A stretch of DNA of 64,000 nucleotides from Jatrophihabitans sp. GAS493. Lineage in GTDB: Bacteria; Actinomycetota; Actinomycetes; Mycobacteriales; Jatrophihabitantaceae. Location: contig NZ_LT907982.1 in assembly GCF_900230215.1 (NCBI RefSeq), positions 1,054,001 through 1,118,000 on the forward strand. The letters run 5' to 3'. Below, one piece after another: positions 1 to 8,476 of the stretch. The first letter of the stretch is position 1. Each line of letters opens with the position of its first letter. A program made the translations under genes and the position numbers. Below the pieces are notes generated by a model. The model did not search any database and was not told the DNA's origin. It saw nothing but the letters and a program-made list of their open reading frames with translations.

Positions 1-1
1 C

Positions 2-91
2 AGCTGCGTCCACCTGATGGAGTTCCTCTCCGAGTCGGGACTGCTCAGCAAGACGGCGATGGCGATCTACAAGCGCGTCGACATGATCTGA
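2..91 (+). CDS. C-terminal fragment of an unidentified protein (5' end outside window)
   Basis: An open frame runs from the window edge to a TGA at 89-91 and gives 29 residues ending SLLSKTAMAIYKRVDMI-like sequence (tail KTAMAIYKRVDMI). The frame ends 61 bases before fprB and points the same way, so it may be the preceding gene. There is too little sequence to name a family. Confidence 0.4.
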   Translation, partial: SCVHLMEFLSESGLLSKTAMAIYKRVDMI

Positions 92-152
92 GCGCCGCCG
101 CGCTCGCATCGAGTCTCTTCGACTCTTCCTGCTAACTAAGGACATCACCTCC

Positions 153-1823
153 GTGGCCTATGCCATCACCCAGACCTGCTGCAGCGACGCCACCTGCGTG
201 GCGGTCTGCCCGGTCAACTGCATCCACCCGACGCCGGCCGAGCCGGACTTCGGTAAGGCGGAGATGCTCTACATCGATCCGCAGACCTGTATCGACTGCG
301 GGGCCTGCGCCGACGCCTGCCCGGTGGATGCCATCTTCCCGGCCGATCAGCTCACCGGTCCGAAGGCCGTCTACGTCGAACTGAACCGCGACTTCTACCA
401 GCGCCGGGCCGTGACGAACGCGCCGGATGTGCCGCATTTCCCACGTAGTCTGCCCCGCGACATCCCGAATCTGCGAGTCGCCGTCGTCGGCACCGGCCCG
501 GCCGCCTGGTACACCGCCGACCTGCTGGTCCGCGACATCGGCGCCGAGGTCACCATGATCGACAAACTTCCGGTCTCCGGTGGGCTCATCCGCTTCGGAG
601 TGGCTCCCGATCACCCAGACACCAAGAAGATCGGTGACAGCTTCAGCACCCTGCTGCATCACCCGCGGCTGCGCATGCTGATGAACGTCGAGATCGGCAA
701 GGACATCACACCGCTCGACCTCACTGACCACCATCACGCGGTCATCTACGCCGTCGGTGCCTCGGCCGACAACACCCTGGGAATTCCAGGTGAATCGCTC
801 GACGGTAGCCTCTCGGCGACCAGCTTCGTCGCCTGGTACAACGCCCATCCGGATGCCGCCGAAACCGAGGTCGACCTCTCCGGCGAGCGGGCCGTAGTGA
901 TCGGCAACGGCAACGTCGCCATCGACGTCGCCCGGATCCTCGTCTCCGATCCGGCCGCGCTGGCCCGCACCGATATCGCCGACCACGCGCTCGCCGCCCT
1001 GCGCGGTAGCTCGGTCCGCGAGGTCGTCCTCCTTGGTCGCCGTGGTCCGGACGAGGCGTCCTACACCGACTCGGAGCTGCTGGCCCTGAAGCACCTACCG
1101 GGGGTCGAGCTGGTGGTCGAGGACCACCCGATGGTGCGCTCGGCCATCGCGGCCGCCGCCCCCGGGTCGAAGGCCGCGCTGCTGGCTGACCTGCCCTTGG
1201 TCGAAGTCGACTGGACGGCGCCGGCGGCAACCAAACGAATCGTGCTGCGTTTCCTCTCCTCAGCCACTGAGATCGTCGGACGCAAGTCGGTCGAGGCGGT
1301 GGAGGTGACCCGGAACGTGGAGCACCACACTGCCGCCGCCGAGGAGCTGGCCGCCGTGGCGATCACGGCCGCGCACGACACCATTCCGGCTGGCCTGGTG
1401 CTGCGGGCCATCGGCTACCGCGGGCGTCCGCTCGACGGACTTCCCTTCGACCCGCTGACCGCAACCATCCCCAATGACGCCGGACGGGTCATCGATCCGC
1501 AGACCGGCGCGCCGGTGCCCGGAACGTATGTGGTCGGCTGGATCAAGCGCGGGCCGAGCGGCGGGATCGGGGCGAACCGCGAGTGTGCCGCCGAGACGGT
1601 GGACACCCTGCTGGACGACGCCGAAGCTCACCTGCTGCGGGGCGAGGTGGAGTCGGCGCGGCACTTCGACCGGCTGGTGCATCGGCAGAAGCCGGCGGCG
1701 ATCAACCGCAAGACGCTGCTGGCGATCGACCGGGCCGAACGTGAGCGGGGTGCGCAGGTGGGTCGTCCGCGGGTCAAATTCGGGACGGTCGAGGAGTTGC
1801 TGGCCGCCGCAGAGCACGGCTGA
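153..1823 (+). CDS. fprB: FprB-like ferredoxin/ferredoxin--NADP+ reductase fusion
   Basis: This 556-residue cytoplasmic flavoprotein has an N-terminal bacterial ferredoxin domain of about 100 residues joined to an adrenodoxin-reductase-like FAD/NADPH domain. The ferredoxin part shows CCSDATCVAVCPVNC and then CIDCGACADACP, the cysteine pattern of a two-cluster (3Fe-4S/4Fe-4S or 2x4Fe-4S) ferredoxin. The reductase part has the FAD motif VVGTGPAAWYTA near residue 112, GVAPDHP, the NADP motif VIGNGNVAIDVAR and a C-terminal GWIKRGPSGGIGANR signature. It should shuttle electrons between NADPH and ferredoxin or P450 partners. Start: GTG at 153 with AAGGAC about eight bases upstream. It is the only obvious redox partner in the window for the P450 at 37034-38506. 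Confidence 0.93.
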   Translation: MAYAITQTCCSDATCVAVCPVNCIHPTPAEPDFGKAEMLYIDPQTCIDCGACADACPVDAIFPADQLTGPKAVYVELNRDFYQRRAVTNAPDVPHFPRSLPRDIPNLRVAVVGTGPAAWYTADLLVRDIGAEVTMIDKLPVSGGLIRFGVAPDHPDTKKIGDSFSTLLHHPRLRMLMNVEIGKDITPLDLTDHHHAVIYAVGASADNTLGIPGESLDGSLSATSFVAWYNAHPDAAETEVDLSGERAVVIGNGNVAIDVARILVSDPAALARTDIADHALAALRGSSVREVVLLGRRGPDEASYTDSELLALKHLPGVELVVEDHPMVRSAIAAAAPGSKAALLADLPLVEVDWTAPAATKRIVLRFLSSATEIVGRKSVEAVEVTRNVEHHTAAAEELAAVAITAAHDTIPAGLVLRAIGYRGRPLDGLPFDPLTATIPNDAGRVIDPQTGAPVPGTYVVGWIKRGPSGGIGANRECAAETVDTLLDDAEAHLLRGEVESARHFDRLVHRQKPAAINRKTLLAIDRAERERGAQVGRPRVKFGTVEELLAAAEHG

Positions 1824-1841
1824 TCCCGGTTGTCGGGCCGT

Positions 1842-2672
1842 CTAGCGGCGGAGCAGTTCGGCCAGCGAGGTCGCTGGACGACCCGTGATCTGCTGGATGT
1901 CATCGCTGATATCGCAGACCTCACCGGTGGCGATCGCGGTGTAGGTGGAGACCCACGCGTCGACCTGCCACCCCGGTGCGCCGTAGCCGGCGCGTGACTC
2001 GTAGGCCTCGGCAACCGTCTCCGGTTGATAGCGGAATGGCTGACCGAGCTCGGCGCTGAGGGTCGCTGCGACCTCGTCCAGGCTCAGCGACTGCGGGCCG
2101 GTGAGGTTATGGGTTGCGCCAGCGTGGTCGTTTGCTCGCCGGAGCACAGCGGCCGCCACCTCGGCGATGTCGTCCCGGGCCACGATGCTGACCCGCCCGT
2201 CGGCGGCCGGCCCCCGGATCACTCGATCCGGCCCCGCCATAAGGGTCATGAAGTCGGCGTAGAAGTTATCCCGCAGGAATGTGAAGGCGACGCCACTGGC
2301 TCGGATGTGCTCCTCCGTGGCGAAGTGGTCACGGCCGAGGGTGAAGGCGCAGTCCGGACCGGCGCCGTAGAAGGACGTGTAGACGAGTTGCCGGACGCCG
2401 GCCGCCACTGCCCCGTCGACAAAGCTGAAGTGCTCCGCGCGCCGGTCGACCGACTCCGCGGCCGAGACCATGAGCACCACCTCGACTCCGGTCAGCGCCC
2501 GCTGCACGGCGGCGGTGTCGCGGAACTCGGCCTGGGCCACCTCGGCTCCGGGAAGCTGCGGAGCACGCGTGGGGTCTCGCACGACGAGCCGGAGCTCGAC
2601 ACCGTCGTCCGCCAGTCGGCGGGCTACTCGACCGCCCAGCTGGCCGGTTGCCCCGGTGATCGCGATTCTCAT
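1842..2672 (-). CDS. NmrA/SDR-a5-type NAD(P)H-binding protein
   Basis: This 276-residue atypical short-chain dehydrogenase/reductase starts with the dinucleotide-binding motif ITGATGQLGGRVARRL. It then shows VRDP after beta-2, the family marker LVYTSFYGAG, and an NmrA-type pattern (FLRDNFYADF, DDIAEVAAAVL, NLTGPQSLS). Such proteins are often NADPH-quinone oxidoreductases of the QorB/YtfG kind or redox sensors; the substrate cannot be read from sequence. The gene is convergent with fprB (18-base gap) and divergent from the small acetyltransferase at 2738. Confidence 0.85.
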   Translation of the reverse strand: MRIAITGATGQLGGRVARRLADDGVELRLVVRDPTRAPQLPGAEVAQAEFRDTAAVQRALTGVEVVLMVSAAESVDRRAEHFSFVDGAVAAGVRQLVYTSFYGAGPDCAFTLGRDHFATEEHIRASGVAFTFLRDNFYADFMTLMAGPDRVIRGPAADGRVSIVARDDIAEVAAAVLRRANDHAGATHNLTGPQSLSLDEVAATLSAELGQPFRYQPETVAEAYESRAGYGAPGWQVDAWVSTYTAIATGEVCDISDDIQQITGRPATSLAELLRR

Positions 2673-2737
2673 GGATGACTCCCAAGTGCCGGTGACCGCC
2701 GAACGGTGGCCATCGCTCAGTCTGACAGGATTGGCTG

Positions 2738-3037
2738 ATGATCGATGTTCGCGATGATCCCGACCAGTCCTGTTTCCGGGTGAGCCTGGACGGCGAGGAC
2801 GTCGGCAGCGCGTTTTACCAACTCCGGCCGGCTGATGAGACGCGGCCCGAACGTGTCGTCTTCACGCATACCCGCGTCTCGTCCGAGGTCTCCGGCCGTG
2901 GTGTCGGGGGCGCGCTGGCTCGTGGCGCCCTGGATGCGGTACGTGCCTCCGGCCGGCGGGCGGTCGTGGTCTGCCCCTTCATCGCGGCCTTCATCAGCAA
3001 GCACCCGGAGTACCAGGACCTCGTCGTCGCCAGCTAG
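2738..3037 (+). CDS. Small GNAT-like N-acetyltransferase (YjdJ/GCN5-related type)
   Basis: This 99-residue protein carries the short GNAT fold of the YjdJ family: THTRVSSEVSGRGVGGALARGALD is the acetyl-CoA pyrophosphate-binding segment (RGVGGAL), followed by VVVCPFIAAFISKHPEYQDLV, a strongly conserved family ending. The substrate is unknown. It is divergent from the NmrA-like gene with a 65-base gap and convergent with the DUF2277 gene. Confidence 0.85.
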   Translation: MIDVRDDPDQSCFRVSLDGEDVGSAFYQLRPADETRPERVVFTHTRVSSEVSGRGVGGALARGALDAVRASGRRAVVVCPFIAAFISKHPEYQDLVVAS

Positions 3038-3055
3038 TCAGACGTTGCCAGTTGG

Positions 3056-3331
3056 TCAGGCTCGCGCGCCGAAGCGCAGCTCGCTGCGAGCTCGCGCCTT
3101 CGCGGCCTCGACCGCCCGGTCGCGGGGCGCGGCGGCGGTGACCAGGTCGTCGAGCAGGTGCTGGGTGATGTGGGCGATCTCGTGGACGGCCCGGTCGAAG
3201 GCCGCCTGATTGGCCGCCGACGGCTTGCTGGTGCCACTTATCTTGCGCACATACTGCAGCGCGGCATTGTGCACCTCGCTCGAGGTGGCGGGCGGCTCGA
3301 AATTGTTCAACGGGCGAATGTTTCGGCACAT
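3056..3331 (-). CDS. DUF2277 family protein
   Basis: This 91-residue protein begins MCRNIRPLNNFEPPAT, the hallmark of the DUF2277 family, and continues with a conserved helix (EVHNAALQYVRKISGTSKPSAAN) and a basic C-terminus. There are no membrane segments or catalytic motifs that I can name. Family function is unknown. It is convergent with the acetyltransferase (18-base gap) and divergent from the oxidoreductase at 3404. Confidence 0.82.
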   Translation of the reverse strand: MCRNIRPLNNFEPPATSSEVHNAALQYVRKISGTSKPSAANQAAFDRAVHEIAHITQHLLDDLVTAAAPRDRAVEAAKARARSELRFGARA

Positions 3332-3403
3332 GTCTGTTCAACGAACGGGAATGCACCGGTTGTTCCCATGGAGTACCGCCGCCGCGGGGATTAGGGTCAA
3401 TTC

Positions 3404-4432
3404 GTGACTGCGATGGAGAGCGAGACTCTGGCCGAAGCTGCGCAGTTGGCGGAGGGGCCGCCGCCGATCAGATGGGGAATCCTGGCCACCGGCGGGATCG
3501 CCCGCATGTTCACCCGAGATCTTCGGCATCTTCCGGATGCCCGGGTCGTGGCGGTTGGATCGCGCAGCGCGGCCGGTGCCGAGGCCTTCGGCCATGAGTT
3601 CGGCATTGCCCACCGGCACGGCAGCTACCAAGCGCTGGTCGAGGACCCCGAGGTGGACGTCGTCTACATCGCAACGCCGCACCCCGGCCACCACGAGGCC
3701 GCGCTGCAGGCGATCGCCGCCGGCAAGGCGGTGCTGCTGGAGAAGCCGTTCGCCATGGACGCGCTGCAGACCAACGACATCATCGAAGCGGCGGCCGCGG
3801 CGAACGTCTTCGTCATGGAGGCGATGTGGACGCGCTGGCTTCCGCACATCGTCCGGGTCCGGGAGATCGTCGCCTCCGGGGTGCTGGGTGAGATCGTCTC
3901 GGTCACCGCCGACCATGGGCAGTGGTTCCGCCACGACCCCAACTTCCGACTCTTCAAGCACGAACTCGGTGGCGGAGCGCTGCTGGACCTCGGCATCTAC
4001 CCGATATCGTTCGCGTCGATGATTCTCGGTGCGCCGAGCCGGGTGACGGCGGTGAGCGCGCCGGCCTTCAGCGGAGTCGATGCCCAGACCTCGATGATCC
4101 TCGAATACCCCGGCGTGGCCCAGGCGATCCTTACGACTACCTCCTACGCCGTCACCCCGTGCGCAGCGGTCATCTCCGGCACCCAGGCCCGTCTGGAGAT
4201 AGAAGGCATCTTCTACCAACCCTCGACGTTCAAGGTCATCGGCCGCGACGGGGCCGAGCTGGATCGGTGGGACGCGATCCCGCCGGGCCGGGGTATGCAG
4301 TTCGAGGCGGCGGAGGTGCAGCGCTGCCTGCGCGCCGGGTTGCTGGAGAGTCCGGATCTGCCACTGCGCGAATCACTGCAGATCATGCAGACGATGGACG
4401 AGGTTCGCCGCCAGATCGGCCTCACCTACTAA
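3404..4432 (+). CDS. Gfo/Idh/MocA family oxidoreductase
   Basis: This 342-residue protein has the N-terminal Rossmann fold (WGILATGGIARMFTRDL), VAVGSRS, the family motif LVEDPEVDVVYIATPHPGHHEAALQAIAAGKAVLLEKP (with the catalytic-region EKPFAM) and the C-terminal alpha/beta domain with GGGALLDLGIYPISFA. The EKP lysine and the GIYP segment correspond to the usual substrate/cofactor residues. Members oxidise sugars, inositols or trans-dihydrodiols with NAD(P)+; the overall pattern resembles dimeric dihydrodiol/xylose dehydrogenases. Start is GTG at 3404, with an in-frame ATG three codons later as an alternative. Confidence 0.9.
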   Translation: MTAMESETLAEAAQLAEGPPPIRWGILATGGIARMFTRDLRHLPDARVVAVGSRSAAGAEAFGHEFGIAHRHGSYQALVEDPEVDVVYIATPHPGHHEAALQAIAAGKAVLLEKPFAMDALQTNDIIEAAAAANVFVMEAMWTRWLPHIVRVREIVASGVLGEIVSVTADHGQWFRHDPNFRLFKHELGGGALLDLGIYPISFASMILGAPSRVTAVSAPAFSGVDAQTSMILEYPGVAQAILTTTSYAVTPCAAVISGTQARLEIEGIFYQPSTFKVIGRDGAELDRWDAIPPGRGMQFEAAEVQRCLRAGLLESPDLPLRESLQIMQTMDEVRRQIGLTY

Positions 4433-4460
4433 CCCGGTTTACTCTCCCTCAACCGCGATT

Positions 4461-4502
4461 TGGGGAGTCAAGTGCCCGGAATCCGGGCATCTGGCTCCCC
4501 AA
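4461..4502. repeat. Dispersed palindromic repeat, family A, copy 1
   Basis: A 42-base imperfect palindrome with outer arms TTGGGGAG-like/CTCCCCAA and inner arms CCCGGA/TCCGGG. It sits between the convergent oxidoreductase and arfB genes, where it could act as a bidirectional terminator. A second copy of the same length and plan lies at 58941-58982. Confidence 0.75.
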
Positions 4503-4525
4503 GTCGACGTCGGTGGAGCTGTTGG

Positions 4526-4978
4526 TTACTCCGGCGGTGGCCGCCGGCGGGTCGTTTTGATGTCGCCGCGCTGTCTCTTCCCGTCCAACCGGCGCTGCCG
4601 GGCCGCCCGGGACGGACGGGTCGGGCGCCGGATAGCCACCGGCGCGAGCGCGTCGGCAACCAGTTCGGCCAGCCGGGCCCGGGCCAGCATCCGATTCTGC
4701 AGCTGCGAACGCTGCTCTGAGGCGGCCAATGTGATGACCCCGTCCACGATGCGTGAGTGCAGGCGCTCCAGCAGCCGGCTGCGCTGCTGGTCGTTGAGCA
4801 CGACCGACTCCGCAATGCTCCAGCTCAGCTCGACCCGGCTGTCGGTGGTGTTCACCGACTGGCCGCCCGGGCCGGAGGAGCGGCTGAACCGCTCGGAGAG
4901 CTCGGCCGCCGGAATCATCAGGCCGTGTGGCAGCCCGCGGGCTGGTGCGACTCGTAGATCATTGGTGGCGGCGGGCAC
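4526..4978 (-). CDS. arfB: Alternative ribosome-rescue factor ArfB (peptidyl-tRNA hydrolase, YaeJ-like)
   Basis: This 150-residue protein has the class I release-factor catalytic motif GPGGQSVNTTDSRVEL with the GGQ that hydrolyses peptidyl-tRNA. It lacks the stop-codon-recognition domains and ends in a basic tail (RRPTRPSRAARQRRLDGKRQ...KTTRRR), the part of ArfB that enters the empty mRNA channel of stalled ribosomes. Length and plan match ArfB (about 140 residues). It lies six bases downstream of the aldehyde dehydrogenase gene, so the two are probably co-transcribed. Confidence 0.92.
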   Translation of the reverse strand: MPAATNDLRVAPARGLPHGLMIPAAELSERFSRSSGPGGQSVNTTDSRVELSWSIAESVVLNDQQRSRLLERLHSRIVDGVITLAASEQRSQLQNRMLARARLAELVADALAPVAIRRPTRPSRAARQRRLDGKRQRGDIKTTRRRPPPE

Positions 4979-4984
4979 GATTGG

Positions 4985-6577
4985 TTAGGGCCACGGGAAG
5001 CGGGTGCGCTGGCTGGCCTTGGCCGCGAAGGTGATGAACTTGCCGTAGAACGCGCCGCCCCGGTCGTAGAGCGGCTTCAGCGGCACCGCCTGAATCGCGA
5101 TCGTCTGGACCTCGGTGTAACGGGTGATCCCGACGGCGCCGTGGCGACGACCGACCCCGGACTGCTTCCGACCCCCCATCGGGCTGGAGATCGCCGACCA
5201 GACGACGGTGAAGGCATCGTTCACGGTGACCGTCCCCGACTCGATCTGCCGGGCCAGGTCCCGTCCCCGCCGTCCGCTACCGGACCAGACGGTGGCGTTC
5301 AGGCCGTAGATCGTGTCGTTCGCCCGGGCGATCGCCTCCTCGTCGTCGGACACCGGGTACACGGAGACCAGCGGGCCGAAGGTCTCGTCGGCGTAGCAGG
5401 CGGCCGTCTCGGGGACGTCGGCCAACACGGTCGGTTCGAAGGCCAGTGGCCCGATGTCGGGACGGGCCTTGCCGCCGGCGACAACCCGGGCACCCTTGGC
5501 CGTCGCGTCGGCCACGTGCGCTGCGATGGTGTCGAACTGGGATTGGTTGGAGATCGAGCCAACGTCGTAGGACCAGTCCAGCTTGGTGCCGATCCGTAGT
5601 GCGCTGGACCGGGCGGCGAAGGCCTTCAGGAACTCCTGGTAGATCGCCTGGTGTACGTAGATGCGCTCGATCGAGACGCAGGAGTGGCCGGTGTTGCCGA
5701 AGCAGTCACGGACCAGACCCTCGGCCGCCCGTTCGATGTTCGCATCGGCGGCCACGTACGCCGGGTTCTTGCCGCCGAGTTCCAGCGATACGCCCTTGAA
5801 ATCGCGGGCCGCCTGCTCGGCGACGGTGCGGCCGGTGGCGGTCGAGCCGGTGAAGGAGACGTGGTTGCTGAGCTTGATGATCTCTGGTCCGAGGGTGGTG
5901 CCCGAGCCGTAGACGATCTGGAAGAGCCCCTCCGGCAGGCCGGCGGCGGCGGCGATCTCGGCGGCCCAGAGGGCGATGAGCGGCGTCTGGCTGTCGGGCT
6001 TCAAGACGACCGCGTTGCCCGACATCCAGGCCGGCATCGCGTCGGAGATGGTGAGGATGAGCGGGTAGTTCCACGGCGCGATCATGCCGACGACGCCCTT
6101 GGCGTGGTAGACCTCGCGAACTGGGGTGCCCAACTGCAGCACCCCGAAGTGTCGCTTCTCCTTCAGCACTGACGGGCCGCTGCGCGAGATCCAGGCCGAG
6201 TTGGCGGCGACGTCGAAGATCTCGTCGAAGGCGTGCGCGCGGGCCTTGCCGGTCTCGGTCTGGAGGATGTCCAGGCCCTCCTCCTGGCGCTGCACGGCGA
6301 TCTCGCCGATCTTGCGGATGATCGCCGCCCGCTCCTTCGCCGGCCGCTTGGCCCAGAGCTTCTGGGCGGCCGCTGCGGTGGCGAAGGCGGTACGCACGTC
6401 CTCGACGCTGGAGACCGGGATGGCGGCGATCGGCGCACCATTGGCCGGGCTCGTCGTAGTGCGTGTGGTGCCCGAGGTGGCGACGATGCGGGCGGTGAGC
6501 CGCCGGGCAACCGAGGGGCTCATGCTCCAGGTGGCCGTGGGGTCCTTCTCGGGATCGACGATCAGCGACTCAGTCAT
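4985..6577 (-). CDS. gabD2: Succinate-semialdehyde dehydrogenase (GabD2-like aldehyde dehydrogenase)
   Basis: This 530-residue aldehyde dehydrogenase has the oxyanion segment APWNYPL, the NAD(P)-binding stretch VLKPDSQTPL, the glycine motif FTGSTATGRTV, the general-base motif LELGGKNP and the catalytic cysteine in NTGHSCVSIERIYV. The C-terminal VNDAFT and GGRKQSGVGRRHG are also family-typical. The overall pattern matches the actinobacterial NADP-dependent succinic semialdehyde dehydrogenase GabD2, which oxidises succinate semialdehyde to succinate. Substrate assignment is by family resemblance only. It is the first gene of a probable two-gene unit with arfB. Confidence 0.87.
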   Translation of the reverse strand: MTESLIVDPEKDPTATWSMSPSVARRLTARIVATSGTTRTTTSPANGAPIAAIPVSSVEDVRTAFATAAAAQKLWAKRPAKERAAIIRKIGEIAVQRQEEGLDILQTETGKARAHAFDEIFDVAANSAWISRSGPSVLKEKRHFGVLQLGTPVREVYHAKGVVGMIAPWNYPLILTISDAMPAWMSGNAVVLKPDSQTPLIALWAAEIAAAAGLPEGLFQIVYGSGTTLGPEIIKLSNHVSFTGSTATGRTVAEQAARDFKGVSLELGGKNPAYVAADANIERAAEGLVRDCFGNTGHSCVSIERIYVHQAIYQEFLKAFAARSSALRIGTKLDWSYDVGSISNQSQFDTIAAHVADATAKGARVVAGGKARPDIGPLAFEPTVLADVPETAACYADETFGPLVSVYPVSDDEEAIARANDTIYGLNATVWSGSGRRGRDLARQIESGTVTVNDAFTVVWSAISSPMGGRKQSGVGRRHGAVGITRYTEVQTIAIQAVPLKPLYDRGGAFYGKFITFAAKASQRTRFPWP

Positions 6578-6676
6578 TCGTCGAGACTAGGGTGCCTAGC
6601 CCCCCAATTGCCAGAGCCAAGTGAGCTGAGTCGCAGCGCTCAGGCGCCGCACAGCCACGCGTTGAATCCTGATTCG

Positions 6677-7348
6677 ATGAGCAGCGAGTGGAGTCAGCCG
6701 CCGAAGGTCTCGGCCGTCTACTTCGACATCGGCGAGACGGTCCTTGACCGGAGTCGGGAGTACGCGGCCTGGGCGGCCTTCCTCGGGCTGCCGTCGCACA
6801 CCTTCTCGGCGGTCTTCGGTGCGATCGTGAGCCGGGGTGGCGGTGTCAGCGACGTGCTGCACTATCTGCGTCCGTCCGAGAGCGTCGGTTCGCTGCGGGA
6901 CGGGCTGCAGCGTTCCGGGTTGGTGCCGCCGCTGACCGATGAGGACCTTTACCCTGGTGTCCGGATCTTGCTCAAGCAGCTGCGGGCGGCCGGGCTGGCT
7001 GTGGGAATCGTCGGCAATCAGCCGCTGGCGCTGGGTGAGCAACTGCGGCGCCTCGATCTCGACGCTGACGTCGTCGCGGTCTCGGCCGAATGGGGTCTGG
7101 AGAAGCCGGATCCGAGATTCTTCCAGCGCTGCGTCCAGACCGCGGGCTGCGCGTCGGCCGACGTGCTCTACGTGGGCGACCAGCTCGACAACGACGTGCG
7201 GGGGGCGCTGGCCGCCGGGCTGCAGGTGGTGCGGGTTCGTAGCGGACCATGGGGTCTGTTGACCGGTGATGATGAGTTGGAGGCTCGCTGCCTGGCCGTC
7301 ATCGACTCTATCGCCGACCTCGCGGATGTCCTCGATCTGGAGAACTAG
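6677..7348 (+). CDS. HAD superfamily hydrolase (subfamily IA)
   Basis: This 223-residue protein has motif I FDIGETV with the nucleophile Asp, motif II in VGIVGNQP (N in place of the usual S/T), motif III lysine in WGLEKPDPRFF and motif IV VGDQLDNDVRGALAAGL. The second acidic residue of the usual DxDxT is absent (D-I-G-E-T), a common HAD-IA variant. Likely a small-molecule phosphatase. An in-frame open reading extends upstream, but the ATG at 6677 begins the conserved fold and starts just after the divergent dehydrogenase. Confidence 0.83.
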   Translation: MSSEWSQPPKVSAVYFDIGETVLDRSREYAAWAAFLGLPSHTFSAVFGAIVSRGGGVSDVLHYLRPSESVGSLRDGLQRSGLVPPLTDEDLYPGVRILLKQLRAAGLAVGIVGNQPLALGEQLRRLDLDADVVAVSAEWGLEKPDPRFFQRCVQTAGCASADVLYVGDQLDNDVRGALAAGLQVVRVRSGPWGLLTGDDELEARCLAVIDSIADLADVLDLEN

Positions 7349-7349
7349 G

Positions 7350-8462
7350 TCAATGCAGGGTTCGGTTGAAGAACCGCCACAGGAGCAAAGCGGCACCGGG
7401 TGTGGAGGGCGATGTGGTGGGCCAGCCGTGCTCCTGCCCGGTGTAGAGCACGGTGCTGACGGCCGTCCCGCCGGAGCAGCTGGACCAACTCGTGATGGTG
7501 GCCAGACCGTCACGAACACTGGTGGACGTGGCCGAGCAGGCGTCGCGGGTGCGCAATGCGATCGCCGCCGCGGCGAGGGCCGCACCGGCTGGCATAGCGT
7601 CGGTGGAGATCGGCAGTTCCGGGTCGTCCGCCCCGACCACGACCAGGGCCGACGTGTGGCTGCTCGCCGCGCAACTGGTCAGCGGGGTCGCGCTGACTGC
7701 GGCAAAGGCCGCGAAGAGCTGCGGTTCGCGGCACATGACGTCGTAGGCCAACTTGCCACCATTGCTGTAGCCCGCGAGGTAGACGCGCCCGCTCGTCACC
7801 GACTGGCTGCTCTCCGCGGCGGCGACGACATCGGCCACGAAACCGACATCATCGACGTTGGAGGGGCCGGCCTGGCCGCAGCAGCTGTCGGCGTCCACAT
7901 TCCACGACTTCTGGTATCCGGCCGGGTACACCAGGATCGCCTCGCCGCGATTGGCCAGCGGCAGGAGTTCGTCACGCAGCGCCTCCTGCGTCGGTGACGC
8001 ATTCTGACCGGCCAGCACCACGATCAACGGCAGCGGCCCGCTCCGCCGTGAGGGCGCGATCGTCAGGTATGTGCGGAGGATCCCGCCGGAGATCAGCGTT
8101 GACGTAGCGACGGTGGTGGCCGGTGCGAGGAGCTGTACCGCGCTCACCGGGTAGCCGGCCGACGTGACGCTCGAAGTCGGCTGAAATGCGGATGCCGACG
8201 TCGCCGGCGCTGCGGCGGCGACCGAGCGATCGGTCCCGCCGGCCGCGCCGAAGAGGGCGAGCGAGCCCGAGACGAGGACGCAGATAAGCAGAGCGGCCGT
8301 CGCCTGCTGCCAACGATTCCTCCGGCGCGGATTGCCCCGTCGGCCGCCACCCCACCGCCCACTCCGCCCGCTCCACCCGCTCCGCACGGATCGAGACTGC
8401 GGGTCGTTGCTACGGGTGGACCATGAATTCCTGGTGAATCGCCTTTCCCCTCGCCAATTCAC
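7350..8462 (-). CDS. Secreted/anchored LpqC/PHB-depolymerase-like esterase
   Basis: This 370-residue alpha/beta hydrolase has a basic N-terminus, one hydrophobic segment (about residues 52-75, ATAALLICVLVSGSLALFGAAGG) consistent with export or anchoring, and the esterase core. It shows LIVVLAGQNAS, LVYPAGYQKSWNVD, the nucleophile elbow GYSNGGKL, VVGADDPELP (Asp region) and EHGWPTT (His). The pattern with CCG near the Trp/Asn segment is that of PHB depolymerase/feruloyl-esterase-like secreted enzymes. The GTG at 8462 is the longest start; a later start is possible. The gene diverges from the cluster starting at 8477 with only a 14-base gap, so promoters must overlap coding DNA. Confidence 0.8.
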   Translation of the reverse strand: MNWRGERRFTRNSWSTRSNDPQSRSVRSGWSGRSGRWGGGRRGNPRRRNRWQQATAALLICVLVSGSLALFGAAGGTDRSVAAAAPATSASAFQPTSSVTSAGYPVSAVQLLAPATTVATSTLISGGILRTYLTIAPSRRSGPLPLIVVLAGQNASPTQEALRDELLPLANRGEAILVYPAGYQKSWNVDADSCCGQAGPSNVDDVGFVADVVAAAESSQSVTSGRVYLAGYSNGGKLAYDVMCREPQLFAAFAAVSATPLTSCAASSHTSALVVVGADDPELPISTDAMPAGAALAAAAIALRTRDACSATSTSVRDGLATITSWSSCSGGTAVSTVLYTGQEHGWPTTSPSTPGAALLLWRFFNRTLH

Positions 8463-8476
8463 AACGTTCCCTGGGC

